Shown: positions 1-8,462 of the stretch, piece after piece
Layout of the letters: the number at the start of each line of letters is the position of its first letter
Numbering within the stretch: the first letter of the stretch is position 1
Assembly (NCBI RefSeq): GCF_937871615.1
Contig: NZ_CALMPA010000002.1
Location: 1 to 32,613 of the forward strand
Direction: 5' to 3'
From: an uncultured Sphingomonas sp.
Lineage (GTDB): Bacteria > Pseudomonadota > Alphaproteobacteria > Sphingomonadales > Sphingomonadaceae
Length of the DNA stretch: 32,613 nt
Translations under genes and position numbers: made by a program
Notes under the pieces: generated by a model
The model's input: the letters and a program-made list of their open reading frames with translations, nothing else
Told to the model about the DNA's origin: nothing
The model's database searches: none

Positions 1-45
1 AAAGGCCAGCGGACGCGTAAACTCGCCTTGTAACGCAGATGGCAG

Positions 46-438
46 TCATGAGAGCGTATATTCGAGCAGCTTGTGCTCCAGCGCCGGATGTTCGCGCGCG
101 AAGGCATCGAAATCGCGGCGATTGAAAACGCAGACGCGCGCGTCGGTCAGCGCGGTCACTTCGTGGCTGGATGTGGCGGCGAACGGGCGCCCGATGAAGT
201 CCGCCGGATAGACCAGGCCGACGATCTGCTCGCGCCCGTCGCGCGTGCCGGAGGAAAGCTTGAGCATCCCTTCGACGACATTCGCCACCCGGAGCGAATC
301 CTCGCCTTCCCAGATCAGCGATTCCCCGGCGGCGAGTTGCTGGCGGCGCCCGATCGCGTTGAGTGCCTCCATCTCCCTGGCGTCCAGCGCGGAGCAAATC
401 GCGCGGTTTCTGATGGCGCACAGGTCGCAGCTTGACAT
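46..438 (-). pseudogene. FNR-type regulator truncated before its DNA-binding domain
   Basis: The 130-residue product is the sensor half of an FNR/FnrN oxygen regulator. It has the N-terminal Cys cluster CDLCAIRNRAIC (C4, C7, C15) and a central Cys in ARVCVF, which together match the four [4Fe-4S] ligands of FNR. A cyclic-nucleotide-binding-like beta-barrel (REQIVGLVYPADFIGRPF) follows, and then the start of the dimerisation helix (LEYTLS). A TGA stop ends it there. FNR proteins normally run on for about 100 more residues with a helix-turn-helix, and neither other frame of the remaining 45 bases looks like that continuation. It starts at ATG 438 with a weak ribosome site and is divergent from hemN. 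It could be a remnant, a rearrangement breakpoint, or a natural sensor-only form that cannot bind DNA alone. The family call is firm; its functional state is not. Confidence 0.75.
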
Positions 439-582
439 GCGATAAGGCTAGCAGCCGGGGCCCATGGGAGCAATCAAATCCGCCAGCGCGATTCCAGTTC
501 TCGTGCCATCGGGCGTAGGCATCGTCGGCGTGCGGGCAAGATTTCGGAAGCTGCCCGTGAGACGAATTTTCCGGTCGCCTAA

Positions 583-596
583 TTGATCGAAATCAA
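583..596. promoter_or_regulatory. FNR box of the hemN promoter
   Basis: TTGATCGAAATCAA is a perfect FNR/Anr-type palindrome (TTGAT-N4-ATCAA). Its centre (589.5) lies about 41 bp upstream of position 630. A good -10 hexamer CATAAT sits at 617-622. This is the class II activator spacing known for FNR, so oxygen-limited activation of hemN is the natural reading. The box is also in the shared region with the divergent truncated regulator. Confidence 0.9.
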
Positions 597-616
597 ATGA
601 AGTTGGCACCGAGCCG

Positions 617-631
617 CATAATTCATTCGTA
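617..631 (+). promoter_or_regulatory. Predicted -10 element and start point of hemN
   Basis: CATAAT at 617-622 lies at the distance from the FNR box expected for a class II promoter. It would place transcription start at about 629-631, on or next to the hemN ATG. No Shine-Dalgarno sequence precedes that ATG, which fits a leaderless message. This is inferred from spacing only. Confidence 0.5.
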
Positions 632-1950
632 TGTGGACCTATCACCCCGATCTGCTCGCGACGCCGGTGCCGCGTTATACCAGCTTCCCGACAGCGGCCG
701 AATTCGGCGATATCGCCGCGCACCATGTGGAAGCGGCGCTGGACGGCGTTGGCGCGGGCACGCCCGTCTCGCTTTATCTGCACATCCCTTATTGCCACGA
801 GATCTGCTGGTATTGCGGGTGCAACACCGGCGCGGCGAACCGCACCGGGCGCGTGGCCGCCTATCTTGAGCGGCTGATCGGCGAAATCCGGCTGCTCGCG
901 CGCCGATTGGGCGGGCGTGGCCGCGTGGGCCGGATCGCGTTCGGTGGGGGCAGCCCCAATGCGCTGACGCCCGCGCAGTTCGCCGCGCTGCTGGGCGAAG
1001 TCCGCGCCGCGTTCGATTGCGCCGATGCCATCGTGTCGGTGGAACTCGATCCGCGCCGGTTCGAGCCCGGCTGGGACGAAGCATTGGCCAGCGCGGGCGT
1101 GACGCGCGCCAGCCTCGGCGTGCAGACCTTCTCGCCCGCCCTGCAACGGGCGATCGGCCGCATCCAGCCGGTGGAAATGATCGCCGATGTCGCCGCCCGG
1201 TTGCGCGCGACGGGGGTGAATTCGATCAATTTCGATCTGATGTATGGCCTGCCGGGGCAGGACACGCGGCTGTTGCTCGACACGATCGACACCGCGCTTG
1301 ATATGCAACCGGATCGGCTGGCGGTATTCGGTTATGCCCATGTCCCGCATCTGATCCCGCGCCAGCGCCGGATCGACGCGGACGCGCTGCCGGGATCGGA
1401 GGCGCGGTTCCGGCAGGCGGAGGCGGCCCACCAGCGGCTGGTCGAGGCAGGCTGGCGCCCGATCGGCTTTGACCATTTCGCGCAGGCTGGCGATCCCCTT
1501 GCGCTGGCGGCGCGCGCGGGGACGCTGCGGCGCAATTTTCAGGGATTCACTGACGACCCCGCCGACGTGCTCATCGGGCTGGGCGCGTCTGCGATCAGCA
1601 TGTTCCCCGGCCTGCTGGCCCAGAACGAAAAGAATAGCGGTCGCTATCACCTGCGCATCGCCGGTGGTGGCCTCGCGGTCGCGCGCGGTATCCGGCGCAG
1701 CCGGGTTGACCGTTGGCGCGCGCGGGCGATCGAGCAACTGCTCTGCCGGGGCAGCGCCGATCTCACCGGCTTGCCCGATCTCGCCGCGATCGGTGAACGC
1801 CTTGCGCCCTTTGTCGCGCGCGGGCTCGTCACCCGGATGGGAGAGCGGCTGGCGCTGACGCCGGAAGCGACGCCTTATGCGCGCGCGATCGCCGCGACGA
1901 TTGATCCTTATCGCCAGCATAGCGCAACGCGGTTCAGCAGTGCGGTATAG
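631..1950 (+). CDS. hemN: Oxygen-independent coproporphyrinogen III oxidase
   Basis: This cytosolic radical-SAM enzyme decarboxylates coproporphyrinogen III to protoporphyrinogen IX without oxygen, supplying haem during low-oxygen growth. The 439-residue product has the HemN hallmarks: PRYTSFPTA near residue 14, then YLHIPYCHEICWYCGC around residues 50-65, whose CxxxCxxC binds the [4Fe-4S] cluster, with the extra Cys typical of true HemN rather than HemW. GGGSPN and the later FDLMYGLPGQ are also typical. The length is normal for the family. The ATG at 631 is chosen because PRYTS must lie near the N terminus; no ribosome site is visible. An FNR box lies directly upstream. Its last codons overlap the next small gene, and hemN, that gene and fnr probably share a transcript. 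This fits the haem demand of the cbb3 oxidase encoded downstream. Confidence 0.96.
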   Translation: MWTYHPDLLATPVPRYTSFPTAAEFGDIAAHHVEAALDGVGAGTPVSLYLHIPYCHEICWYCGCNTGAANRTGRVAAYLERLIGEIRLLARRLGGRGRVGRIAFGGGSPNALTPAQFAALLGEVRAAFDCADAIVSVELDPRRFEPGWDEALASAGVTRASLGVQTFSPALQRAIGRIQPVEMIADVAARLRATGVNSINFDLMYGLPGQDTRLLLDTIDTALDMQPDRLAVFGYAHVPHLIPRQRRIDADALPGSEARFRQAEAAHQRLVEAGWRPIGFDHFAQAGDPLALAARAGTLRRNFQGFTDDPADVLIGLGASAISMFPGLLAQNEKNSGRYHLRIAGGGLAVARGIRRSRVDRWRARAIEQLLCRGSADLTGLPDLAAIGERLAPFVARGLVTRMGERLALTPEATPYARAIAATIDPYRQHSATRFSSAV

Positions 1951-2185
1951 TCGCTGCCTGGCCGTGCCCGGCATCGCGGCGATATGCGCCCTTGCCGCCG
2001 TTCCGTTGCAGGCTGCGGCGGAGCCGGCGCCGGCGATGATCGGAATCTGCGGTCGGCCCGGCATGGAGATCAGGCTGCCGCACACGCCGCGACAGCAGCC
2101 ACGGCGCGACGATGGTGCCTGCGGTTGCCATGCGGTCAACCCGCGCAAGCGCGCGAATTGCTGCGATGCCGACGACGCCGGCTGA
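1940..2185 (+). CDS. Small Cys-rich secreted protein candidate between hemN and fnr
   Basis: I do not recognise a named family. A GTG at 1940 opens an 81-residue frame overlapping the end of hemN by 11 bases and the start of fnr by 20, the tight packing seen in operons. The product starts with a basic residue and a hydrophobic stretch ending near PLQAAAEPAP, which looks like a signal peptide with cleavage after an Ala. The rest has clustered cysteines and histidines: IGICG, then GACGCHA, then a basic PRKR, then NCCD. CxCH and CC pairs suggest metal binding or disulphides in the periplasm. Being within an FNR-cco block, a role in haem or copper delivery is conceivable but unproven. The start codon is uncertain, and without homologues the frame could be spurious. 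Confidence 0.55.
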   Translation: MRYSRCLAVPGIAAICALAAVPLQAAAEPAPAMIGICGRPGMEIRLPHTPRQQPRRDDGACGCHAVNPRKRANCCDADDAG

Positions 2186-2915
2186 ACGATGCGCCAGGTA
2201 TCAACGCGCCAATGAGGCGCGTGCGGCGCCCGCGCGGCAATGCCGGACATGCCCGGTGCGGGGTGCCTCGCTGTGCGCGGCGTTGGAGGACCGCGAACTG
2301 GCGCTGCTCCATGCCGGTCGATCGCGGCATATAATTCCCGCGGGGGATCGCCTCGACAACTATTGCGACGTGCGCGCCAATATCGTGTCCGGCGCGTTCA
2401 AGCTGTCGATCCGCGCGGACGACGGGCGCGAGCAGATCGTGGATTTGCTGTTCGCCGGAGACTTCCTCGGCGCGCCTTGCCCGCGCGAGCAGGATGTGAC
2501 GGCGATCGCGCTGGCCGAGACGGAGATATGTTCGTTTTCGCAGCTCCCGTTCACCGATGCGCTGGATGCCTTTCCGGCGATGCGCCGGATGCTGCTGGAG
2601 CGCACGATTGGCGCGTTCGAGCGCGCGCGCGGGCGCCTGCACATGCTCGCTCACGCCAGCGCGCGGGAACGGGTGGCCGGGTTCATCCTCGATTTCGCTT
2701 CGCGCGCGGATGGAAAGCCGGTGCGGATTCCCTTGCGCCGACGGGAAGTCGCGAATTTCCTGGGCCTCACCGTGGAGACGGTAAGCCGCCAGTTTGGCCG
2801 TTTGCGGGCGGAAGGGGCGATCACGCTTGTCAACGCGCGCGAGTGCACGGTGCCCGATCGCGCACGGCTCACCGCCATCGCCGGGACATTTCCTGTAATT
2901 GATCCAGATCAATGA
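2166..2915 (+). CDS. fnr: FNR-type oxygen-sensing transcription regulator
   Basis: This is a full-length FNR/FnrN/FixK-group protein of about 249 residues that senses oxygen through a [4Fe-4S] cluster and activates low-oxygen genes as a dimer. The cysteine pattern CRTCPVRGASLC (C-x2-C-x7-C) plus a central Cys in TEICSF supplies four ligands. A cNMP-like barrel (GREQIVDLLFAGDFLGAP), a dimerisation helix (RTIGAFERARGRLHML) and a C-terminal helix-turn-helix follow; the recognition region LTVETVSRQFGRLR has the E-xx-SR pattern that reads TTGAT half-sites. The ATG at 2166 gives the usual length, but upstream in-frame starts exist and the ribosome site is weak. It overlaps the small gene before it, so it is probably made from the hemN promoter and hence autoregulated. 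Its last codons contain the FNR box for ccoN. Confidence 0.94.
   Translation: MPTTPAERCARYQRANEARAAPARQCRTCPVRGASLCAALEDRELALLHAGRSRHIIPAGDRLDNYCDVRANIVSGAFKLSIRADDGREQIVDLLFAGDFLGAPCPREQDVTAIALAETEICSFSQLPFTDALDAFPAMRRMLLERTIGAFERARGRLHMLAHASARERVAGFILDFASRADGKPVRIPLRRREVANFLGLTVETVSRQFGRLRAEGAITLVNARECTVPDRARLTAIAGTFPVIDPDQ
2899..2912. promoter_or_regulatory. FNR box for ccoN, inside the end of fnr
   Basis: TTGATCCAGATCAA is a perfect FNR palindrome. It is at once the coding sequence for the last residues of FNR (...I-D-P-D-Q) and abuts the TGA at 2913. The next gene is ccoN, 142 bp downstream of the box, so it is the obvious activator site for the cbb3 operon. No convincing -10 element was found at the class II distance. 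The interval 2916-3054 holds no other gene. Confidence 0.88.
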
Positions 2916-3054
2916 AAGCGCCCGCCGCCTCTCGCAACGTCGGCGCGCCGGGCGCTGACAAGGGGGAAGCGTTCGGCACCCTTTTTCTGATTCCCCGAGG
3001 ATAAGCGGCCGGATTGCCAACCGGCCCGGCATCTTGCGCAACGAGGTAAAGCGA

Positions 3055-4704
3055 ATGGCAAACGATATCAGCGCGTCCGCCGGGTGGCTGTTCCTCGCGC
3101 TGCTTGCGGTGTTCGCCGCGGCGACCGCGGTGGATGGCGGCTTCGCGGTGCACATGGGGATCGCCGCCGCCGCCGCGTTCTTCGTCGCGGTGCGCGGGCT
3201 GGGCGCCAAGCCGAGGGAAGGCATGGGGCCGCGCGTTTCGCCGGCAACCGCCGGGCAATATTATGACGATGTGATCCGCTGGGGCGTGATCGCCACGGTG
3301 TTCTGGGGCATCGTCGGCTTCCTCGTCGGCGTGCTGATCGCCGCGCAATTGACCTTCCCGCAACTGAACCTTGGCGAATACATCAATTTCGGGCGTATCC
3401 GGCCGCTGCACACCTCCGCGGTGGTGTTCGCGTTCGGGGGCAATGCGCTGATCGCCACCAGCTTCTACGTCGTGCAGCGCACCTGCCGCGTGCGGCTGTT
3501 CTGGCCGAACCTCGCGAACTTCGTGTTCTGGGGGTATCAGTTGTTCATCGTGCTGGCCGCCACCGGCTATGTCATGGGCATCACCGAGGCGCGCGAATAT
3601 GCCGAGCCCGAATGGTATGTCGACATCTGGCTGACGATCGTGTGGGTCGCTTATCTGATCGTGTTCGGCGGCACGGTGATCCGCCGGTCCGAACCGCACA
3701 TCTATGTCGCCAACTGGTTCTACCTGAGCTTCATCATCACGATCGCGATGCTGCACATCGTGAACAACCTGTCGATGCCGGTCAGCCTCGTCGGGTCGAA
3801 ATCCTATTCGGCCTTCTCCGGCGTGCAGGATGCGCTGACGCAATGGTGGTACGGGCACAATGCGGTGGCGTTCTTCCTCACCGTGCCGTTCCTGGCGATG
3901 ATGTATTACTTCGTGCCGAAGCAGGCGGAGCGGCCGATCTACAGCTATCGCCTGTCGATCGTGCATTTCTGGTCGCTGATCTTCCTCTACATCTGGGCGG
4001 GGCCACACCATCTGCATTACACCGCGCTGCCCGATTGGGCGCAGACGCTGGGCATGGTCTTTTCGGTCGTGCTGTGGATGCCGAGCTGGGGCGGGATGAT
4101 AAACGGCCTGATGACGCTCAACGGCGCGTGGGACAAGATCCGCACCGATCCGATCATCCGCATGATGGTGTTCGCGCTCGCCTTCTACGGCATGGCGACG
4201 TTCGAGGGGCCGATGATGTCGGTAAAGAGCGTCAACTCGCTCAGCCATTATACCAACTGGACGATCGGGCACGTCCATTCGGGCGCTTTGGGCTGGAACG
4301 GCATGATAACCTTCGCGGCGGTCTATTATCTCGCGCCGCGCCTGTGGGGGCGGGAACGGCTCTATTCGCTGCGCATGGTGAACTGGCACTTCTGGTGCGC
4401 CACGCTCGGCATCGTGCTCTACGCCTCGTCGATGTGGGTGGCGGGCGTCATGCAGGGGCTGATGTGGCGCGAATATGGTGACGACGGCTATCTGGTCTAT
4501 TCGTTCGCCGAGGTGGTGGCGGCGCTCCACCCCTATTACCTGATCCGCACTCTGGGCGGCGGCTTGTTCCTCACCGGCGGCCTCCTCATGGTCTGGAACG
4601 TGTGGATGACAATCCGCGGGCGGATACGCGAGGAGGCGCCGATGACCACGGCAGCCTATGATCCCGCGCGCGATCGCCCGCTCGTCCCCGCCGAAGCTCG
4701 ATAA
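3055..4704 (+). CDS. ccoN: cbb3 oxidase subunit I (catalytic)
   Basis: This is the catalytic subunit of the inner-membrane cbb3 cytochrome oxidase, which reduces oxygen to water at very low oxygen with low-spin haem b and a haem b3-CuB site. The 549-residue product has about 14 hydrophobic helices. Visible haem and copper ligand motifs include [32 protein letters not shown] and [14 protein letters not shown]. The ATG at 3055 has GAGG eight bases upstream and is preferred over an in-frame TTG at 3034. There is an N-terminal extension of two hydrophobic segments before the conserved core (residues ~10-45). The gene opens a run of eight cco genes, and ccoO follows after 14 bases with its ribosome site overlapping the ccoN stop. 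Control by the FNR box at 2899 is likely. Confidence 0.97.
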   Translation: MANDISASAGWLFLALLAVFAAATAVDGGFAVHMGIAAAAAFFVAVRGLGAKPREGMGPRVSPATAGQYYDDVIRWGVIATVFWGIVGFLVGVLIAAQLTFPQLNLGEYINFGRIRPLHTSAVVFAFGGNALIATSFYVVQRTCRVRLFWPNLANFVFWGYQLFIVLAATGYVMGITEAREYAEPEWYVDIWLTIVWVAYLIVFGGTVIRRSEPHIYVANWFYLSFIITIAMLHIVNNLSMPVSLVGSKSYSAFSGVQDALTQWWYGHNAVAFFLTVPFLAMMYYFVPKQAERPIYSYRLSIVHFWSLIFLYIWAGPHHLHYTALPDWAQTLGMVFSVVLWMPSWGGMINGLMTLNGAWDKIRTDPIIRMMVFALAFYGMATFEGPMMSVKSVNSLSHYTNWTIGHVHSGALGWNGMITFAAVYYLAPRLWGRERLYSLRMVNWHFWCATLGIVLYASSMWVAGVMQGLMWREYGDDGYLVYSFAEVVAALHPYYLIRTLGGGLFLTGGLLMVWNVWMTIRGRIREEAPMTTAAYDPARDRPLVPAEAR

Positions 4705-4718
4705 GGAGGAGCCGAGAC

Positions 4719-5453
4719 ATGGCTGCCTGGGCAAATCGCCACAAGAAGATCGAACGCAACGTCACCTTGCTGGGCGCGCTTTCGCTGGTCGTGGTCGCGA
4801 TCGGCGGGATCGTCGAGATCGCGCCTTTGTTCTGGATCGAATCCACCGTGAAGCATGTCGAGGGCGTGCGGCCCTATACCCCGCTCGAACTGGCGGGGCG
4901 GAATATCTACATTCGTGAGGGCTGCTACGGCTGCCACAGCCAGATGATCCGCCCGTTCCGCGACGAAGTGGAGCGTTACGGCCATTACAGCCTCGCGGCG
5001 GAGAGCATGTACGATCACCCGTTCCAATGGGGATCGGAACGCACCGGGCCTGATCTGGCGCGCGTCGGCGGGCGTTATTCGGATGAATGGCATGTCCAGC
5101 ACATGAAGAATCCGCAGTCGGTCGTGCCCGAATCGATCATGCCGAAATACGCCTTCCTCGCGAATCGCAACCTCGACACGAGCCGGCTGGGCGCGGATCT
5201 CGCCGCGCTGCGCAAGGTCGGCGTGCCCTATACCGACGAGGATATCGCCAAGGCCGACGAGGACGCGCGGACGCAAGGCTTCGGCGAGGGCGACACCGCC
5301 GGGCTCGCCAGGCGCTATCCCAGGGTGCAGGCGCGCGATTTCGACGGCGATCCGGGCCGGATCACCGAAATGGACGCGCTGGTCGCCTATCTTCAGGGGC
5401 TGGGCACGCAGATCGACTTCAAATCGGCGAGCGCGCGGGAGGCGACGAAATGA
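4719..5453 (+). CDS. ccoO: cbb3 oxidase subunit II (monohaem cytochrome c)
   Basis: CcoO is the membrane-anchored monohaem cytochrome c that passes electrons from CcoP to CcoN. The 244-residue protein has one N-terminal membrane helix ([20 protein letters not shown]) and one haem c site, CYGCH at residues 69-73, followed by [15 protein letters not shown], a signature of this subunit. The distal ligand is probably the Met in [10 protein letters not shown]. The length is normal. AAGGAGGA at 4703-4710, overlapping the ccoN stop, is a strong ribosome site for ATG 4719. Its stop overlaps the ccoQ start (ATGA), which implies translational coupling. Confidence 0.97.
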   Translation: MAAWANRHKKIERNVTLLGALSLVVVAIGGIVEIAPLFWIESTVKHVEGVRPYTPLELAGRNIYIREGCYGCHSQMIRPFRDEVERYGHYSLAAESMYDHPFQWGSERTGPDLARVGGRYSDEWHVQHMKNPQSVVPESIMPKYAFLANRNLDTSRLGADLAALRKVGVPYTDEDIAKADEDARTQGFGEGDTAGLARRYPRVQARDFDGDPGRITEMDALVAYLQGLGTQIDFKSASAREATK

Positions 5454-5611
5454 GCACCTATGACACGATGCGCCATCTCGCCGACGGCTATGGGCTGGTC
5501 GTCATGGTCGGCGTGTTCGCCGTGCTGATCGGCTGGGCCTTCCTGCCGCGCAATCGCGCCGCGAACCGCCGCGCCGCCAACAGCATCTTCGACGAGGCCG
5601 AAAATGGCTGA
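5450..5611 (+). CDS. ccoQ: cbb3 oxidase small subunit
   Basis: CcoQ is a small single-span membrane protein that helps stabilise the cbb3 complex. The product is 53 residues: a short N-terminal segment ([13 protein letters not shown]), one hydrophobic helix ([18 protein letters not shown]) and a basic tail. The size, the single helix and the position between ccoO and ccoP identify it, since sequence conservation of this family is low. The start overlaps the ccoO stop by four bases and the end overlaps ccoP by eight, so expression is coupled to its neighbours. Confidence 0.92.
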   Translation: MSTYDTMRHLADGYGLVVMVGVFAVLIGWAFLPRNRAANRRAANSIFDEAENG

Positions 5612-6524
5612 CAACAAGCGCATCGACACCGCGACCGGCACCAGCACCGTCGGCCACGAATGGGACGGGATCGAGGAACTCGACACACCGATGCCGCGCT
5701 GGTGGCTGTTCGGCCTGTGGGCGTCGGTGGTGTTCGCGATCGGCTATTGCATCGTCTATCCCGCCTGGCCGCTGATCCACGGCGCGACGCCGGGCATCTG
5801 GGGCTGGACGAGCCAGGGGCAGCTCGCGCGGGAAACCGCGCAGGAGAATGCCCGCCGCGCGCCGATCATGGCCGCGCTGGCGAAAACCCCGATCGAGCGA
5901 ATTCCGTCCGATCCGAAGCTTCTGGCGGCGGCGGTGGAGGGCGGGCGCTCCGCGTTCAAGGTCTATTGCGTGCAATGCCATGGTTCGGGCGCGGCGGGGG
6001 GCAAGGGTTATCCCAACCTCAACGACGACGACTGGCTGTGGGGCGGCGATCTCAAGACGATCCAGCAGACGATCACCCACGGTATCCGCGAGCCGGGCGA
6101 CGCCGACACCCGCATGTCGCAGATGCCCGCGTTCGGGCGCGACGGCATCCTCAATCCCGGCGAGGTGGAGGACGTGGTGTCCTACGTGCGCTACATCTCG
6201 CATCAGGAGACGGCGAGCGCCGCGGCGAAGCGCGGCAAGGCGCTGTTCGCGAACAATTGCGCGGTCTGCCACGGCGCGCAAGGCAAGGGCGACCGCGCGA
6301 TGGGCGCGCCGAACCTGACCGACGCGATCTGGCTCTATGGCGGCGATCGCGACACGCTGGTCCACACGGTCAACAATGCGCGCTACGGCATCATGCCGGC
6401 ATGGGGGCACCGGCTCGATCCGGCGACGATCAAGATGCTGGCGGTCTATGTCCATTCGCTGGGCGGCGGCGAGGCCAATCCGGCGCCGGCGCCGGCGCAG
6501 GCGGGCGGCAATGCCGAGCGCTGA
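5604..6524 (+). CDS. ccoP: cbb3 oxidase subunit III (dihaem cytochrome c)
   Basis: CcoP is the dihaem cytochrome c that accepts electrons from soluble or membrane cytochromes and feeds CcoO. The 306-residue protein has the conserved N-terminal segment HEWDGIEELDTPMPRWW, one membrane helix, and two haem c sites: CVQCH at residues 122-126 and CAVCH at 219-223. Later Met residues in SQMPAFG and IMPAWGH are the likely sixth ligands. The length is usual. The ATG at 5604 overlaps the end of ccoQ. The tail is rich in Ala and Pro and overlaps ccoG by 14 bases. Confidence 0.97.
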   Translation: MADNKRIDTATGTSTVGHEWDGIEELDTPMPRWWLFGLWASVVFAIGYCIVYPAWPLIHGATPGIWGWTSQGQLARETAQENARRAPIMAALAKTPIERIPSDPKLLAAAVEGGRSAFKVYCVQCHGSGAAGGKGYPNLNDDDWLWGGDLKTIQQTITHGIREPGDADTRMSQMPAFGRDGILNPGEVEDVVSYVRYISHQETASAAAKRGKALFANNCAVCHGAQGKGDRAMGAPNLTDAIWLYGGDRDTLVHTVNNARYGIMPAWGHRLDPATIKMLAVYVHSLGGGEANPAPAPAQAGGNAER

Positions 6525-8007
6525 CATCGCGCTCGATCCGCGGCCACGGCTTTTCGAGGCGCGGCGCAAGGTTTTCCCGCGCCGCGTCGACGGCATCTTC
6601 CGCCGCCTGAAATGGGCGATCATGGCGGTGACGCTGGCGATCTATTACGTCACGCCGTGGCTGCGCTGGGATCGCGGGGCCTATGCCCCCGATCAGGCGG
6701 TGCTGGTCGATCTGGCGCACCGCCGCTTCTACATGTTCTCGATCGAGATCTGGCCGAACGAATTCTATTATGTCGTCGGCCTGCTCATCATGGCGGCGGT
6801 GGGGTTGTTCCTCGTCACCTCGGCGGTGGGGCGCGCATGGTGCGGCTATGCCTGCCCGCAGACGGTGTGGACCGACCTGTTCGTCCATGTCGAGCGCGCG
6901 ATCGAAGGCGATCGCAACGCGCAGATCCGGCTGGATCGCGCGCCCTGGGGCGTGGAGAAGATCGCCAGACGCGGCACGAAATTCGCCATCTGGCTGCTGA
7001 TCGCCATGTCGACCGGCGGCGCGTGGATCTTCTATTTCGCCGACGCGCCGACGCTGGCGCGCGAGTTCCTGACCGGCACCGCGCCGTTCGTCGCTTATTC
7101 GACGGTCGGCATCCTTACCTGCACCACCTTCACGCTCGGCGGGTTCCTGCGCGAGCAGGTGTGCATCTATATGTGCCCGTGGCCGCGCATCCAGTCCGCG
7201 ATGATGGACGAGAAGTCGCTCACCGTCACCTACAAGGACTGGCGCGGCGAACCGCGTACGCACGGCCTGAAGCGCGCGCAGGCGCATGAGGCGGAGGCCG
7301 CCTCCTCGCTCGTCCGCATGGCGCAGGGCGAGAAGGTCGGAGACTGTATCGACTGCAACGCCTGCGTCGCGGTCTGCCCGACCGGGATCGACATTCGCGA
7401 AGGCCCGCAGATCGGCTGCATCACCTGCGGCCTGTGCATCGACGCGTGCGACGAGATCATGGAGAAGGTCGATCGCTCGACGCGCCTGATCGGTTACACC
7501 ACCGAAGCCGATATGAAGCGCGCCCGCGCCGGCGAAATGCCGGTGCCGCCGATGAAGCGGCTGCTGCGCCCGCGCACGATCGTCTATTTCATGATCTGGG
7601 CCGGCATCGGCTGCGGCATGTTGTTCGCGCTCGGCACGCGCACGCACATGGGGGTGAGCGTGCTCCAGACGCGTAATCCGTTGTGGGTGCGGCTGTCCGA
7701 CGGAGCGATCCGCAACACCTATACCGTGAAGCTGCGCAACATGGAGGGGCGCCCGCGCGACTTCGTGGTGACGCTGTCCGGCATCGACGCGCGGATGTGG
7801 ACCGATGGCGGATCGCGCGAAACGGCGGGCAGGACGGTGACGATCACCGTGCCCGCTGACCGCGTCGGCAAGGCGCAGGTGTTCGTGATCGCCCCCGCGC
7901 AAGGGCCGCAGCGCAGCGCATTGCTGTTCACCGCGACCGCCGTTGACGACAGGAAAGCCGCCGCCAGCGACAGCAGCTATTTCGAACGCCCGGAGGCCAA
8001 TCCATGA
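6511..8007 (+). CDS. ccoG: cbb3 assembly polyferredoxin
   Basis: CcoG (FixG, RdxA) is a membrane-bound iron-sulphur protein needed for cbb3 assembly; in studied bacteria it reduces Cu(II) to Cu(I) for insertion into CcoN. The 498-residue product has several membrane helices, CGYACPQTVW near residue 111, and a double [4Fe-4S] ferredoxin domain (CIDCNACVAVCP near 279 and CITCGLCIDACD near 303). A C-terminal Ig-like periplasmic domain follows. The ATG at 6511 is chosen because it gives the family N terminus (DPRPRLFEARRKVFPR); it lies inside the end of ccoP. Its stop overlaps ccoH (ATGA). Confidence 0.95.
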   Translation: MPSADIALDPRPRLFEARRKVFPRRVDGIFRRLKWAIMAVTLAIYYVTPWLRWDRGAYAPDQAVLVDLAHRRFYMFSIEIWPNEFYYVVGLLIMAAVGLFLVTSAVGRAWCGYACPQTVWTDLFVHVERAIEGDRNAQIRLDRAPWGVEKIARRGTKFAIWLLIAMSTGGAWIFYFADAPTLAREFLTGTAPFVAYSTVGILTCTTFTLGGFLREQVCIYMCPWPRIQSAMMDEKSLTVTYKDWRGEPRTHGLKRAQAHEAEAASSLVRMAQGEKVGDCIDCNACVAVCPTGIDIREGPQIGCITCGLCIDACDEIMEKVDRSTRLIGYTTEADMKRARAGEMPVPPMKRLLRPRTIVYFMIWAGIGCGMLFALGTRTHMGVSVLQTRNPLWVRLSDGAIRNTYTVKLRNMEGRPRDFVVTLSGIDARMWTDGGSRETAGRTVTITVPADRVGKAQVFVIAPAQGPQRSALLFTATAVDDRKAAASDSSYFERPEANP

Positions 8008-8462
8008 TCCGCCGCTTCACCGGATGGCACATGGCCGCGATCCTCGTCGCTTTCTTCGGCGTGGTGATCGCGGTGAACGTGACGATGGCGACCTTCGCCG
8101 CCACCACCTTTGGCGGCGTGGTGGTGGAGAACAGCTATGTCGCGAGCCAGCATTACGATCGCTGGCTAGCCGAGGCGCGCGCGCAGGATAAGGCGGGGTG
8201 GCGCGCGGTGCCGGCGGCGGCGGCGGGGCGGCTTGCGATCGCGCTGACGCGGCGCGGCGACGCGGTGGCCGATGCGGCGCTGACCGCCACCGCGCGCCAC
8301 CCGCTTGGCCGCGCGCCCGATCAAAAGCTGACATTGCGCTGGGATGCCGCTGCCGCGCGCTACCTCGCCGATCAGCCGCTGCCGCCGGGGCGCTGGCTGA
8401 TCGAGATCATCGGCGCGCGTGGGGCCGAGCGGCTGCGTTTCGAGGATGAGGTGCGGATGTGA
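8004..8462 (+). CDS. ccoH: cbb3 assembly protein
   Basis: CcoH (FixH) is a single-span inner-membrane protein that joins early cbb3 assembly intermediates and stabilises the complex. The 152-residue product begins with FTGWHMAAILVAFFGVVIAVNVTMA, the typical start with its conserved GWH and membrane helix. The motif NSYVASQHYD follows, and then a periplasmic beta-rich domain ending in RWLIEIIGARG. Both the length and the position between ccoG and ccoI fit. It overlaps its neighbours on both sides by four bases. Confidence 0.93.
   Translation: MIRRFTGWHMAAILVAFFGVVIAVNVTMATFAATTFGGVVVENSYVASQHYDRWLAEARAQDKAGWRAVPAAAAGRLAIALTRRGDAVADAALTATARHPLGRAPDQKLTLRWDAAAARYLADQPLPPGRWLIEIIGARGAERLRFEDEVRM

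Noticed and set aside
448-2250. 600-codon open frame on the minus strand opposite hemN
   Set aside because: It is antisense to a clear radical-SAM gene, its product is Arg/Ala/Pro-rich without motifs, and such frames are expected in GC-rich DNA.
2869-4734. 621-codon minus-strand frame opposite ccoN
   Set aside because: The product is His/Arg/Asp-rich low-complexity sequence, mirroring the membrane-helix codons of ccoN. No family features.
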